Assembly: GCA_029876055.1 (NCBI GenBank)
Contig: CM056877.1
Coordinates: forward strand, 2,046,001 to 2,110,000
DNA from: Madurella fahalii
Taxonomy: Eukaryota; Ascomycota; Sordariomycetes; Sordariales
Length of the DNA stretch: 64,000 bases
Direction: 5' to 3'
Notes under the pieces: generated by a model
Told to the model about the DNA's origin: nothing
What the model saw: the letters and a program-made list of their open reading frames with translations, nothing else
Database searches by the model: none
Translations under genes and position numbers: made by a program
Shown: piece after piece, positions 1-13,242 of the stretch
Layout: each line of letters starts with the position of its first letter
How positions within the stretch are numbered: the stretch's first letter is position 1

Positions 1-230
1 GCGTTCGGGCGTAGCGTGTTCCGGGCGGGATGCCAGGCGTTCGTGCCGGACGTGCATCGGCTTCATGCACCTTCAATAAGCGAATTGCAGGCCGTGGGGT
101 TTTTGGCAACCCGAAAAGAGGTTGTGGCCTTTCCCAGAGGACCGGAAGCGGGGTTTTGAGTTGGACTTAGGCGAGAGATGCTACTATGCGGGTCATGCAC
201 GCTCGGGGCGGGCGTTGGGAGTCCGCACAC

Positions 231-2483
231 TCAACCACTCAGGAACGTCCGGCGCCTGACTTCGGCTTCCTTGATGATCTCGGCCGAGAGGCTGAGGCTG
301 GGCGACAAGACTGCGTAGCGTTCGATCTCCATGACCACGTCGTTGATGATTTGGTCGATAGCCTCGCGATGCGGTACGAGGCTCCAGAGGATGGTAGACA
401 GTGACGGCGACATGGTTGCGCCCATGATGAGCAGTGTCTGCGACACGATAGAGAGGGCGCCTTGCCAAAGGTAGGGCATGTGTCCGGCGTGACTGCGGCC
501 AATTCGTTAGATTGCGGAGGGGGTGAGGGCGCGGAGAGCGCAGCGGGCTCAGCCAATGAGAAGGGGCGGGATTCAAACTTACTGGGCAGTGATGTGCTCC
601 AATTGCCGAACTGAGGCTTCTAGGCATTTGGTGCAACTGTCCCGCACCGCGGGGTCCAGGATCGCTTGCTCGTTGTCGAGGACGGCGAGAATGTACGGCC
701 GGTAAATGATGGTTCGGCAGGCGTAGAATCGCAATCGAAGCACCGTCTGCACCGGGTCCGGTAGCATGGTGCGTGTAAACGGGAATTGCAGGGGCATCGG
801 CAAGCTCTCGTACCACTGCGTGAGCTGGAAGTCCAGTTCGGCAGCCACCGGCTCGAGGCTAGCTGTCGACGCCATCGAGTCCTTGGAGTAAATGAGCTGG
901 CTGACTCGGTTCAGGAGTCGCCGCAGCGCAATCTCGGCCAAGAAATACCACAAATCGTCGCGCCCGACCGCCTCCTGCTCGTCCCCTTCAAAGCCGCAGG
1001 GAAGGCCGACATTCTCTTCAAACGCCACAACGCCAGAGTGAGGCAGGTCCAATTCGGCGAGCAAGTCGCTCTCAAACAGGAGCGAGTTCCAGTAGATTCT
1101 CTCAATCAACTCTCTCTGGTCGGTCGGGACCCTGTTTGGCGTCATGAGCAAGAGTTGAAGCTTCGTGCTTGTTGTGCAGAGCAAGTTCCAGGCTTCCAAG
1201 GGCCGGACAAGATAGAACAGGTAGGCGGCCGCTAGGAGGTGGCACTGCGCTGCGAGCACGCTGTTGGACGTCATCATGCCGGGGAGCAATGACCAAGCGG
1301 CTGTGAAGTACTGAAGGCCCGGCGGGTCCTCGTGCGGAACGATTCTCGATATACTGCCCCTCAAGCTGGCCTGGCCGAGGGCAAGGACGAGAAGGACAAT
1401 GCAGCTCTCCGGGCCCTCTCTGAAACCGTTCGATAGCGCAATCCGGTAGTGGCTGCGCCACGTGTAAGGGTTGACGCAGGCATACCAGACATTGACTCGG
1501 TCAAAGTAGGCTTCAATGTAAGCATTCGTGTTGGACAAGTCCACGCAGGGCGTCTTGGTAAGCGAATGTAACGGCTCGCGCGCCATTTCAAGCTGGAGGA
1601 GGATCTGGGGGTCGTACGGCCGCGATACCAGATCTCGGATCAGCGGCCATTGCAGCAGGTGAAGAGCCGCGTTTGTGTGCACCTTTGGCATGGTCGATAT
1701 GTTGTTCGTAGCTGTCGCCGACCAAGTTCCTAGACCGCCGCTGGGAATGATGGACACGAAGTTGTTGGCGGCGTTCTGCATCATCATATTGTCGCCGCTG
1801 AGCGCCGTGCCGTTGCTCATGTTTGGCGAATCGTGCGACAGACCTATGCCGTTTCCGTGGCCAACCATGCTCATCTGGAGCAGGTTCTCGATTCTGTTCA
1901 GGCGCTCCAGGATGAGCTTGTCTCCGGCGTCCAGCTTGATCCCGGGTTCTCGGTAGATGCATTCAGCGCCCAGCTCTGTGCAGAGCTTGCATTTGGGTTT
2001 TGTTCCGTCGCATCGCGACTTTCTTGACCGGCATACTTCGCACTGCAGAATCCGTCAGCTCCTGGCCGGTGGACGAACCGTGGTTCGACATACGGCAATG
2101 GTCGCTCTCCGCCTTGGATAGTCCACCCCGGCATCTGTGTTTCTTCTCTTCAGCGGATTGACGCTTTCCTCACTCTGCGATTTCGGAATACCGTTCGGGA
2201 TGTTTTCCGGACGGCCTTCAGTCGTCTGAGAAAGATTCCGAGCCTTATGCGCCGATCCGAGGATGCCTTCACGACTGAAGCTTGGTGTCCGGGCCGACTT
2301 GAGCGAAGTTGGCGATTTCAGCGTGTTCACACCATTGGTGGTTGCAGCAAGCTGCGGCGAGGGGATCTCAACGGAGAAATCTCGATTCGGCAGCGGAAAT
2401 GGCCTGACCGCGGCGGCGCTGGTGGCTGCTGTCATTGTGGCCGTCACCGAGTGCGGAGAGTCGCCGTTGGATGATGGTGACAT
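231..2483 (-). CDS. Zn2Cys6 (C6) fungal transcription factor
   Basis: Three-exon gene on the minus strand: exons 2483-2094, 2042-583 and 492-231, giving 703 residues. Exon 1 ends in RRATIA and exon 2 opens with CEVCRSRKSRC, completing a binuclear zinc cluster C-x2-C-x6-C-x6-C-x2-C-x6-C at about residues 131-158, followed by a short linker and a leucine-rich stretch (LILERLNRIENLL) that is probably a dimerisation coil. A fungal-specific transcription factor regulatory domain (MHR) fills roughly residues 260-570. The C-terminal exon (HMPYLWQGALSIVSQTL) is typical of the family. Introns are 51 nt (GTATGT/CAG, CTGAC branch) and 90 nt (GTAAGT/CAG, CTAAC branch). The N-terminal 130 residues are Ser/Pro/Thr-rich and probably disordered. 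The start at 2483 (MSPSSNG) is preferred; an in-frame ATG at 2570 would add 29 residues. Nuclear DNA-binding regulator by family; targets and exact orthologue cannot be assigned from sequence. Confidence 0.9.
2043..2093 (-). other. Intron immediately before the zinc cluster
   Basis: GTATGT donor, GCTGACGG branch region and TTCTGCAG acceptor. It lies directly before the first zinc-ligand cysteine. If retained, its thirteenth codon is a stop, so the protein would end before the DNA-binding domain. Confidence 0.85.
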
Positions 2484-5400
2484 GCTGTGGTAATGTTTTC
2501 GCGACTGCGCACCAAGGCGAAAGACAGCACCAGGACAAAATTCCGAGTTCCAACGGTCCGGACTTTGCAACCCACGGGGAGAGTCCCAATCAACCAGTCT
2601 GCGACAGTGGCTGCTCCAACATCAACGCGCGACTATTCAAACGCCGCAGGCACCGTAAACACTAGGACCCGTTGTTCGCAGAATTACTCGCATCATCGAC
2701 TTGCTACCACATAGACGAAAAGCCAATGGCGGTTCCTGGTGGCGTGCGTTCGGCGCGCGTGCGTCAAGGCCGGTCGGTTGTTAGGAGGGCAGGCGGACAG
2801 TTTTCCGGAACCCTGGGAAGTGGAGGATTCATATCTCATCCACACACGGGGTTCCGCCTTCGCCGAGACGTGTGTGTGTGTGCGCTCGTGCTCTGAGCTC
2901 CGGCCAAGGGAAGGTAAGGTACTGAGCAGGTACCTCTTGTCCTTCCGGGGGCGTGTCAGAATGCTGCCGCCGTCGTGCGGGACCCGCTTGGGCAAGTCAA
3001 CGCAAAACCGTTGGTTCTTTGCGGGGAGATCTGCCCTGGTCCAGTCACTGGAACGAGAAAATCACCCAAAACGGAGGCGGGACGGTGGGAACAGGGGTGC
3101 CATGCGCTAGTGCCGACAAGGGCAGACGAGCGAGAAGGTGGTTGACAACCCCTGTCGAGGGTTGCATCGACGCTGGCGCGAACGCACTTTGTGGGGTACT
3201 TGAAATGTCGCTTTTCTCTGATTTCTATTCATGTTACGAGGGCAGTGTGCTGGTCTACGGCTGCGGCTGCATCTGCGTGTGCTTTAAACGGGGCCGCACT
3301 AGCACGCGAGAGCGGATATGACACGCCTCGGGCGTGATGCCCGAGACATCTCCCACTTTCGGGTCTGGTGCATGAAGCGATCCATGGAAAGGCGTGTCAT
3401 TGTTGGCAGATGGCTGGGCGAAAGGCATGGGGTTCACACCGCCAGCCAGCAGAGAGGATGGTGTGTTGTGGGTCCTGTGGTAGGAAAAGAAAATGAAGGG
3501 GGACGCTGCAAATCAAAAACGCGGGGGTGGAGTCCCCAACTCCCCAAACCGTTCGCAGCGCTGTTGTCTCTGTGAGGGAGCTCCGCCCCTTCCGTTGCCC
3601 TTCTAGAGTCTCGGTTTGGGTCTTGCATCGAAGGCAGGCGCTTTGACGGGTCATCTAACAGCACTTACGTGGACTCGGCTGCTTAGACGTGAGAGCGGAT
3701 TGGGTGCGCGACGACAGAAACTTGTCAAGCATCGCAGGGCATATCCTGGAGGTTTACGATGCCTTCCAAGGGCGTTATTGGAAATCCGGCTTTGCAGCCT
3801 CAGGCTTGGTGACTGCCGATCCTCTTGTTCGGCGATGACTTCGAGAACCTCGTCATCGCCCGGATGAAGGGAGCACCGGATGCCTGTTCTTGCTCGTTCG
3901 CATCTCGCACTCGCAGAGGCAGACCAGAGTTGGTCGCTCCTAGGTTCTTGGGGCGCACGATGGTGGGCAGCACCAACTTTGCGCGCCCGAGCCACATTAA
4001 TCTCGCATTTGTCTTCAACCTCCTCGATGGCTGCTGTGAGCTAGCAGTTCTTTTCTGCACTTCCCAACCCCGCACCATTTCCTTCGGTCTTCCGTCTGCC
4101 TCGAGCAAGGTATCGTTACCGCTGCTCCGTAAACCACAACAAGGTATATCCTGCAGCGGTGCTGTTGACCCCCCTCGAAGGTGCTGTCCTCCACCATTAC
4201 CACCATCATTCCCCATCTCCGCATGGCATTCGGTGGGCCATTGCAGCCTTATAAGAGCGCCTTCTAAGGCAGTGTTATGTATCTTCTGCTTTCCAAGACG
4301 CCGGCTTGTGAGGCTTGGATAACCCTTGCAGCCATCAATTTAGCATAAATCGAACAACTGCCAGCGTCGCTCCTCGCAATCTCTGGGCTGTCGAACCACA
4401 TCGGCCGCAGGCTCGGGCCCTCCGCATTGTCCACCAGAGGAACGCCATGGTGGAGGAGGAGAAGCCTTCGAGAAGCAGCTTCCACCCCACATTTGACGCT
4501 TTCAACCATGTTCTCCGTCCCCAGGGTGGTGATGATCCTCGCGCCAGCGCAGCAAAGTGCACGGGGGCAGAGTCCCCCCAGCGCCCCTGCGTTCCTACCC
4601 GGTACACCCCGCTCGGCTCTCTCTTCATGATGCATCCAGTTCCATCCAAAGTATCGTAGCATTGCCATCTCTCGTCTCTACCGTGCTGGCCGCGGCTTTG
4701 CCATGGCCGGGGTCCGGTCGAGAGTCATGTGGTGATGGATGCTCTTCGCCTCTGCGGCTGCAAATGAGTTTCCCGACAGCGATGTCTTGTTCCTTCCTTT
4801 CTGGTTGACGCAGAGTCTCGTGAGCCTCATGGCCCACTCCAAGTCGCCACCGTCGCCAGCAAGCTGACGAGGAAGCCGAGTCCTATTTCAGGTAACCGAG
4901 AAATTGCTGATATTGGGGGATGGGGCGTCTCTATATTGGGGAACCAAGCTGGCAAAGACGTCGGGATCCCTGCCGTGCCACCACCGTCGTCGACACGATG
5001 TGTGCTGCGCGGGCCCCGCATCGCCCCGTGGAGCGTTAACAGCATCGCCCTTCCGACATCACAAGAATCTCGCGGTCCGCACGAGATCCGCCGAGGCCAG
5101 CATTCCGCGTGGACGGGATGGTGGATGATGCGCGGGCCGGGGCCGTTACCTATTTCGTACGTTCGTGTCTGGCTAGGCAATGGCCAGGTCCAAAAACGTT
5201 AGTTCCAAGGGTCCGTTATGAGGTGCATATGTGGCTGACTGGTTGACCCGCACGTGCATTCCGTAACGCAACCGAGCACGTTGGTGGCTTGGTGGGACAA
5301 CGATTCGACTGGGCGCCAAAGGAGGCTGTCGGTCCGATTACTTGCGATTAGGCCCTACGAGGGTCATAGAAATCACCATCCATATCAACTCGGCTCGGAT

Positions 5401-7722
5401 GTAAGAATATTGGACAAGAAAATGAGCCAAGTTACTGCATATAATTTCGCATGCAATTACCGTAGGACTGATTGCCAAAACGTCAGCTCGCGCCTCATTG
5501 GCCTCGGTTCGAGGTTCCCGTTCTGGTCAGCACACCAAAGCGCACTGTTGTGGCTGCCTCATTTTCAAGCGAACCCTGGAGCACCGGGGCCCTCTGATCT
5601 GTCACGATGGGGGCTCAAGGGAGTCTCCGCTTAGCTCTTCAGCCTCTCGGCAACCCGAGTCTTGGGCTAAGGCAACCCGATCGCCTCCCGCCGTGTCCCC
5701 TGAGACGGCTCAGCGGTCATGGGACATCGAAGCCCACCGAGATATATTAATCGACACACGCCACCGTTGACAGTGCTATGGCTCTGCCGTCTAGACCTCG
5801 TTAGCTCAAGGTGCGGCGACGGGAATCGATATTGCGCAGGCCCTTTCGAGGCAGCTTCAATGCCGGCTCGTGCCCTGGGCTCGTGGGGCCCCTTCCCTCC
5901 TGTCTGGACCCAGCCCTTTAAGGCATCCGAGGGCAGCCGTGAAACCGCATATTCTACGGTATGGACACAGCGGACGAGGACCTCCCTAATCAAGCCTTTC
6001 ATCTACGCTAGCACTACCGAAGTGGCGCATCGTTGAGCCGCCGACTCCTCTCTGATGCGGGGGTCCCCTGTGAGGTAATCACCGATATCCGTTTCGCTTA
6101 CGCCGAAGGCTCTCCGATCGACGGGCGGGATGACCCAGCTGTGGCCTCGGTGATTCAACTGCCAGAGCCACTGCACGTGTTTTTTTTGGTTACTATGCAT
6201 GTAGTAATCAGGGTCGGGTGGTGTCTCTCGGTCATGATGGCAAAGCCGGGGGGGTTGGGCGGGGAGGAAGGGGAAAGGGGAGAATTGTTGCAGGAGAGCT
6301 GACGACTGCCGACAGCCGCGGCTTCCCGACCACCGGACCTTGATGGATCACCCGGCAAGACGTCAAGGGAGAAGGCCTTTTGGTACCGGAGCAGACACTG
6401 CTCCTCTTCGGGGGGCCAGCCCCGCAACTGGCTCCTGGTTCGACATCCGGCCGCGGCCGAACTCGCCTCGAACCCCAACGGGCCCCAGCTTCGGGTTTCC
6501 TTACCCCTCTCCTCCTGCGGCAACGCTAGTCTACTTACAAAGTAGCTCATGACCCCATCTCGCTGGAACCAAACTGTCTCCCTTTTTGGTTGTCCATAGC
6601 CAAGGCGCAGCAGGGCAAGATCGAAGACCACACTGCGGCTAGCGACCCGCTCTTCTCCAACTGTGCTCTGGATGTTCTTCTTCCGTAAGTCGCCCGGTCA
6701 CACGCCTTGGGCTTCTCCGCACTAGGATCCTTCCCGTGCCTACGACCGCGTCTACGCAAACTTTCCAGAGCCGGGAGGCGCGATGGGGCTTGGAGACCGA
6801 AAGGGATCCGTAACGCCCGCGCCTAAGTTACGGATCTGGACGCCTCCTTGCGCACTGGAAATCGGTCTCCTCCCCGAAGAGTCTCGGCGTTCTGCAGGCG
6901 CCTCCTCGTCAGTCCAATGACTCGAGCTTTCACCACGGCTACCATCTAGAAGCATACTTTCCTCTCCCCGCACGAGCACATGTTGCACAACATCACCACA
7001 CCACCCGCCGTTCCATTGACGATCCTGTCAAAACTGCCATCTCGCAGCCAGCACCAAGGAACCCCCTCAGACCTCGGTCGAGCATCACCCCGGGTCTCGG
7101 CAGCGTGTTCAGGATTCTGCCGATCTCCGCCCGATCAGTCCGTACGGGCCGTTGCATCACACTGGGAAGTCGAGTTGCAGTGTTGGCACGTAGCTAACCC
7201 CCTTTCTCCCGCCTTAGTGCACTCTCAATGCCAAACACAATGGTGCTACTACCCATGGCCGACGTGGAGACTCACAGGAGCCCTGGTCCTTGTCGTGATA
7301 CCGCGCTCCCCGGTGTTGACTCTGCCTGTCCTCTAAAGTTGAGAATGCTCTTCCCGGTTCTGCGGCCACGTACCACAGCCTCGGTTCAACGGGGCTGTTC
7401 TTCTAGAATGCATTTGCTATCAAGGAAGCGGTATCGAGGATCGTCTCGCACCCTCCCGGTTTCACTTGAATAGTGAAACCGCGTTATGAGTTCTCAAACG
7501 GGCCACATGGGATACTTGTCAAGGCACATCATGTGTGGATAGCTGGAGTTCTTTATTTCTCATGTTTAAGTATCGTTTGTCTCGTCGTTACAACTCTAGC
7601 CGTAACGGAGAAATCGTTATCCCAAGCCTATTCCAGCTCGAGTGTTCTAATACAACGCAAACCAATTATTTTCAAATATCAAGGGATAGTGTTTTTTTTT
7701 TTTCTTTTTCTTTTTTTTTTTT
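2484..7722. other. Long spacer without a supportable gene
   Basis: About 5.2 kb between the start of the C6 factor and the stop of the lactonase-like gene. Open frames here are short, overlap on both strands, and show no recognisable domain or consistent splice-linked coding. The first 1-2 kb is presumably promoter and leader of the transcription factor. A short GT run lies near 2870-2885. I see no transposon ends, tRNA or clear repeat. Confidence 0.5.
7684..7722. repeat. Homopyrimidine/homopurine tract abutting a stop codon
   Basis: On the plus strand this is almost pure T with isolated C and an early AG. On the minus strand it begins directly after the lactonase TAA, so the message runs from its stop into a long A-rich stretch. 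Confidence 0.8.
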
Positions 7723-9237
7723 TTACTCCTTGAACAAGACAAAGTTGGGCTGGCCAGGGATATCCGCCTCGGCAACAGCGTTGCCGATCTTGCCCGTCGC
7801 CGTGTCGCGCTCAAAGATGACGACGCGACCGTCGGACTGTAGACCAACAGCAACGCGGGTGCCGTCCTTGTTGAAGGAGAAGTGGCGGGGGTTGATGCCG
7901 CCCGCGGGTGCCGTCTGGACGTGCGTCAGGACACCTGTCTCGGGGTCAATGGAGAAGGTGATGAGCGGGTCCGAAGGGACAGTGGTGCCGTTGGCGACCG
8001 TGAATTCCAAGTTGCGCTCGAAGCGGGAGGAGAGGGTGATGAAATTGCTACCGGGCTGTTTTGTTTGTATGATAGTTAGCAGGTGAGTGGGGTTTGTGAA
8101 AGGGGTCCCAGAGACTCGACTTACAGCAACGGTGATCTCGGCCGCAGAGGTACCCTCCGGCACAGGGTCGGTACCGCCGTGTGTGGTGGCGTTGTAGACC
8201 TGGTCGAACCCGAGGGTCTCGTCCTCGTTGTAGGTGACGGCGAAGCCGGTGACACTGTTCTGCAGTTCGTTGATGACGTACAGGAACGTCTTAGAGTCGC
8301 TGGTGAAGAAAGCGGCGTGCCTGGGGCCAGTTCCGCGGTCAAACTCGACTGAAGTCTGGGAAGGCTCAGTTAGCAATCCGCTTGGTGGCAACAGGGCTCC
8401 TCTTAGAAATACGCACCGATTCGGTGTACTGCAGAGTCTCCTTGTCCACTTTGAAGACGCGGAGGAGATCAGCGCCCAGATCGGGGAAGACGAGGAACTC
8501 GCCAGTGGGATCGAGAACGGCCTGGTGGGGGCGAGCTTGCTCCTGGGGGTTGGAGCGGTTGTCGGCCGGGGCGGGGAAGAGGTCAGCCTGCAGGGGCGTG
8601 ATTGCCGCGGGGTCGGCAATGTTGAAGGTGTTGATACCAGCCCCTGCGCTATAGGCGGCGGATGTTAGCAGTGGTTCAAAGTCCTGATGTCGCTTCCAGT
8701 CGTTTCGCAGCACCCGCACCCTGTTGGGCAAGGCGTGTGCTGTTCCCCCTTGCCGTCGCCAAGGCACGCCCACGTGTTTGGCGATTCCAATAAAAATCTC
8801 TGCGACGGCCCCGATTCGAGGAATTGGAGATTTGGGGGTACTCACTAATCAGCCACGGCCAATCCGTGACCGCCGTCGCCGTACACGATGCTGCTGACCG
8901 GGCCACCAAACGTCGGGAGCGAGCTCAGTTTGGTCACCAGGCCATCCGCGCCAACCTTGAGCGAAGTGAGGGAACCGTTCGGGCTTGGCCAAGCCTCGTC
9001 AACGCAGTAGAGGATGTCGCCAGCTTGGGTCAACCACGACGGGTAAGGACCGCAGTCGTCGGAAGCGGCGACGGATTCCAGACCCGATTCGCCCAGCTCG
9101 AACGTCGTGACTTTGCCTACCGATCCCTCGCCTGTAGGGTACGTCGTCACAAAGAGGAAAGGCGATGCAGAGCATGCGGCGCTCACCAGGCCGAAGCCTG
9201 TCGAGAGCGCAGCAGCGATGCTGTAGGATGTCCGCAT
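7723..9237 (-). CDS. Secreted lactonase-like seven-bladed beta-propeller
   Basis: Four exons, 9237-8846, 8648-8417, 8355-8125 and 8055-7723, encoding 395 residues. The N-terminus (MRTSYSIAAALSTGFGLVSA) is a signal peptide with a cleavage-type Ser-Ala end, so the product is probably secreted. The body carries beta-propeller strands typical of the 6-phosphogluconolactonase/carboxymuconate cyclase family (lactonase, seven-bladed): GPRHAAF, LYVINE, PHQAVLDPTGEF, NPRHFSFNKDGTRVAVGLQ and a final blade ending PGQPNFVLFKE. Introns are 197, 61, 69 nt with GTGAGT, GTGCGT and GTAAGT donors and TGCTAAC branch sites in all three. Secreted members are common in plant-biomass-degrading ascomycetes, but substrate and activity are not proven for most, so the reaction here is open. 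It stands alone, with no pathway partner next door. Confidence 0.88.
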
Positions 9238-12200
9238 GGTGTGGTGTGTAGCAACAGCTTGGCGCGGGTCAGTGCAGCAGAACCAGATATTCGTCTAGGT
9301 CCGGGGTGTAAGTTTTTGAGTGTGGGCAAACTCCAGGTCCGAGGACTGTGGCGAAGTTTGTTGGGCGTTTGGAAAAGAAAGGTCAGGACGTAAACATCAC
9401 CCAGGTTTCAAACCCCTCAGCAAAGGCGGCAGAGCGCTCTTATAATGAAGGAGCACCCAGTGTCGATCGTTGCACACAGCACAGGACCTGCCAACGTGGA
9501 CAACGGGCACAATGCCGGCTAGGCGCCTTAAAGGCTTCTTCAGATCCGACGAGGGCCAGTTATTCCCATCCACCCGCCTAGCTGCCATCAGCCGGGGGCG
9601 CAGTAGTCAGCGGGACCGCCGAGCTAGCGGCGGCCATCGGTTGATGGAAAAACAGTCAAGAGATCCCTTGCAAGCAATCAGGAAGCGGGAGGTGCTGTGC
9701 CTTGTTCCGCATGGCTGAGATCGGGCGAAGGAAGACGGCGTTTGGCAGTTTGGTGGCATTAATTTACCCGGACCGATCGGGACGAGGGCCAATACCCCGG
9801 CCCCTAAATAAGACTTGGCGAACAAACAGAAACAAAAGGCGGTCCCGTCACAGAGCCAAAAGAACTCTCGCGAGCAGGCGTGCGGTCAGAGCGGGCACCG
9901 GCCTGAGGGAATTGGCTGGCTGAGAATGCGACGATGGGAACGTGTTGTCCCTTTTCGGTCCAATCTCGTTGCGGGAAGAGTGGGGATGCTGCAGGGCGAA
10001 CGAGATGCAGGGGTAAAGCCGTCCCGGCAGGGCAGCGCCGGGCTCAAGAAGCGCGGCGGGGAGAAGCGCACAGCCAGCCGTCACACTACGTCTCCTTTTC
10101 CCCTGGATTACGCCGCAGCGTCGATCGGAGGAGGGGACAACGCCGCCGCAAACCACTGCACAACAGCCAACCAGCGATCGCCGGCGCAAACGGCGCACAT
10201 GTCCAGACGCCTGTGACCAATTTAGTAGTAGGGGCCTTTGTGTTCCCCAGAACAAAGGCACTCTTGCGGGGCACACGATCCTTTCAGATCAAGATTGCGG
10301 TGTTTCGCACTAGATTATGCGAATGCGATCGTCGAGTTTCAGGCAACAGCCCAGCTGGCCCGGCTGCCCTGATGGAGTATACGTAGGGTGCCTTAGTAAG
10401 TACGTTGCGCCGCGCTGTCCCAGGCTTCCTCAGGAAGCAGTATGCACTGTAATATAAACTTTTTAGGTGATTGGGCCCCTTAATAAATCATCATCAATTG
10501 GCCACCACCCCAGAGCGGCCGGAACCTTCCGCAATTTCAACTTCCAGGCCGTCGGCGCCGACGCGCCATGGCATTAGGAGTTCGGAGGGTGCCAGGTTCG
10601 GGCCGTCAGACTCCGCCCGTCATGTCATCAGTCAGGTTCTAGCAGTAGAGAACCACACTCCCTATCTCGACATCCTACCTAATCTCAGGCCGTTAGTCAG
10701 GCCCACGTGGTTGCGCGGCCAGTTGGCCGCCGCTTCGCTCTCGGAGGAACGACACGAAAGCGCCCCCCACAAAGCCGGCACATACAAAGACCATACTAGA
10801 TGATCGAGAGGCTGCTGTCTTCGCATCTAATGCTACCGGTCCTGCGCTGCAAGCGCAAGACATATCCCGCCCAAAAAATAAAATAAAATAAAATAAAAAT
10901 TGCCGGATCTTTGCTATTCGACAACCTCGAGCCGTCCAGGCAGAGGGCCCTACATGAGCAGCTGCAACTTTACGGCCGAATTCGTCCACGGGCCCCGCGG
11001 CATCGACCGCTTCTAGCGGACGTCGACCGGTTGAGTTGGGGGAAACTCACCAGATGTCCCGAAACCGGCAAGTCAAGCAATCGGTGACCGGACGAGTCTG
11101 TTCCATGCACTTCTCGCAAATAAAAGGCCACCCAGTTCCAGCACCACGCTCCCGGGAGAGGGTTGAGAACAACTAATCAACACAAGCTGCCCCCATCCCC
11201 GGGTCTTTGACGCTGACTAAAGTGCCCAAACATGTCGACCCTTCCAAGACACTCTGTACTGTACTTGGCCTACTCGTACAGCAGATGAGGTAATACAAAC
11301 ATGTGCATAGAACGGTAAAGCAATTCTTCCCCCGCTACCTTAGGTAGGAACGGCAAGCCGACTTGCACTCGCAAGAGATGCTACTGCAACTCCCGCCCAG
11401 GCAGAAACTACGCCAAGCTCTACCGCCGTTGACAGCCTCTCGGCTCGGATGGGGTCCTGAACCAGACAATTACTGAGGTATCACGCAAAACCCTGAGATA
11501 TCCCCCCCAATCACCTTCCTATTTCAGCCTACGCACGGCTGATTTACAACCTCGCTGGCCGACCCTACGAGTGTTATGAAGGTGGTAGTACTGTACCATA
11601 GACTTCTTCAGTTGAGGGACCCCAGAGGGACCCGAGGAAGGACCAGCGGGTCATACCATTTTTCTGTCATTTGCTATTTTTATTCTTTATTTTATATTGA
11701 GTTTTCAAGGCTGCACCTCCACATCTCACATCTCTTTACCGAGTAACCTAGGAGGCCCGGTTTAGCTTCTAACAAGCGACGCTACGGGCAGAAGCCTGCC
11801 TATGGGATTCGTGCATGGTTAGTGAATACGTAACGTATGTAATGTGTCATGGGTACACGCATCTCGCTGTCACAGTCACAACCCTATTATCTTCGCCCAA
11901 GGATGAAGACAGGCGCCACCGTCCCTAGCACCGGGAGTTGGTGAATGCTGACTTTAACCGTCGTCTTTAGCCGCGGTCGTGGATGGCGCGACCCGCACAC
12001 GTTCACGATGCCTCTGCTCGAGCTCGTTGTCCATCGTAGACTTTGGAAAAGCTGATCAGGGTTTGAACGTTGGATGGCACCTGCAGGGCGCAAGCGCTAG
12101 GCCTCCACGCAGTTAGACCGGCATGGTCCCATGGCCCAGCGCTCACAGTAAGCCGGGCTAAAAGCGCCTCTTCGGATAAAGGGGACGCGGAGGTCAACGG

Positions 12201-13242
12201 CAGTAAGCCGAACGACGTCTCTCTCAGCTCTCCGTTTCCCTTCACCGTGGTTCAGAAACGCGGGGAGGGGAGCAAACAACGCAGGGGACCAGAAGCTCCG
12301 TATCAGTATCGCATCTGGCCAATTGCGCGAGGGGCAGTTCACTGGAAAAGAGAGCGTGATGGTAACCCGCATTGCAGGGTTACTCTACACAAGTCCCTGA
12401 ACGTAGCACTAACTTTGATAGACTCTTGCGAGGATTGACGACGGCGCCAACGATCTAGACCATCATGGACTCTCATGTATTTACTAGAAGCCCCCCCAAC
12501 GGCAAGTGGGTTCATATATTAGCATCGCCATGATAACAATGCTTCAGGTACCGATATCAATAAATCTTTCCCGCATTGTAAGCCTGGACTCGGTACTTTT
12601 TTCCATCGTATTGCTCGCCTACGCTGTCCCTTGCCTCTCCTGCCCTGGTCTCGTCCGTGCCAGTGCTAAATGAAAACGCTTTTATTATGGTACCACCAGC
12701 CCGAGCCCCAATCCGAGGTTCTTAGAATACTAAAGTTATTGAAGTGCCATCAACGCAAGCCCACTGACCCGGTCTATCTGTCATCTGACATGGAGTACCG
12801 AGAGATTATTGAGTGGATTAATAAGTGGGAACATGGAACCGGGAACGGCATTACATATACCAAGCCAAAAGAATTCCCCTTTGAAAAAAGGATGCCTAAA
12901 GCGAAACGAAGAGGGAAGTATGTAATTAACCATGTAGATGGGCGAACTGGCCCGGACGGGGCAGGTAGGCACAGAGCAGAAGACCTAATATAGTAGGTAG
13001 ATGTGTTGTGACGAAGGACCTAACATACGGCCACGATGAAGGCAGCAAAACCAACGCCATGCTCATGAACCACGATGCTCTACAACCCAAGGCAACTAAC
13101 GCAACGAATGCGATCTGCGGGTAGGTGTTGAATGCAAGATTGACCACGAGCTGGTTCCCTCTGTCCAGATTAGGCCTGCCAAATACGTGAAAAGAACCAA
13201 AAAATTGGGAATATAAAAAGGCTGGGGGTATCATCAATCACT
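9238..13242. other. Long spacer without a supportable gene
   Basis: About 4 kb upstream of the lactonase-like gene and downstream of the Lst4-type gene. It is less GC-rich than coding DNA in its middle part (about 10400-12900). An AT-rich 107-codon frame at 12670-12993 has no recognisable domain. The last 250 bases are probably the 3' untranslated region of the Lst4-type gene. GTACTGTAC-type motifs occur near 11256 and 11587. Confidence 0.5.
10871..10900. repeat. AAAAT pentanucleotide microsatellite
   Basis: Four to five tandem AAAAT/AAATA units within an otherwise mixed-composition spacer. Confidence 0.8.

Noticed and set aside
12670..12993. 107-codon AT-rich plus-strand frame
   Set aside because: No recognised domain, composition unlike the real genes, no linked exon; an overlapping frame on the other strand is similar in length.
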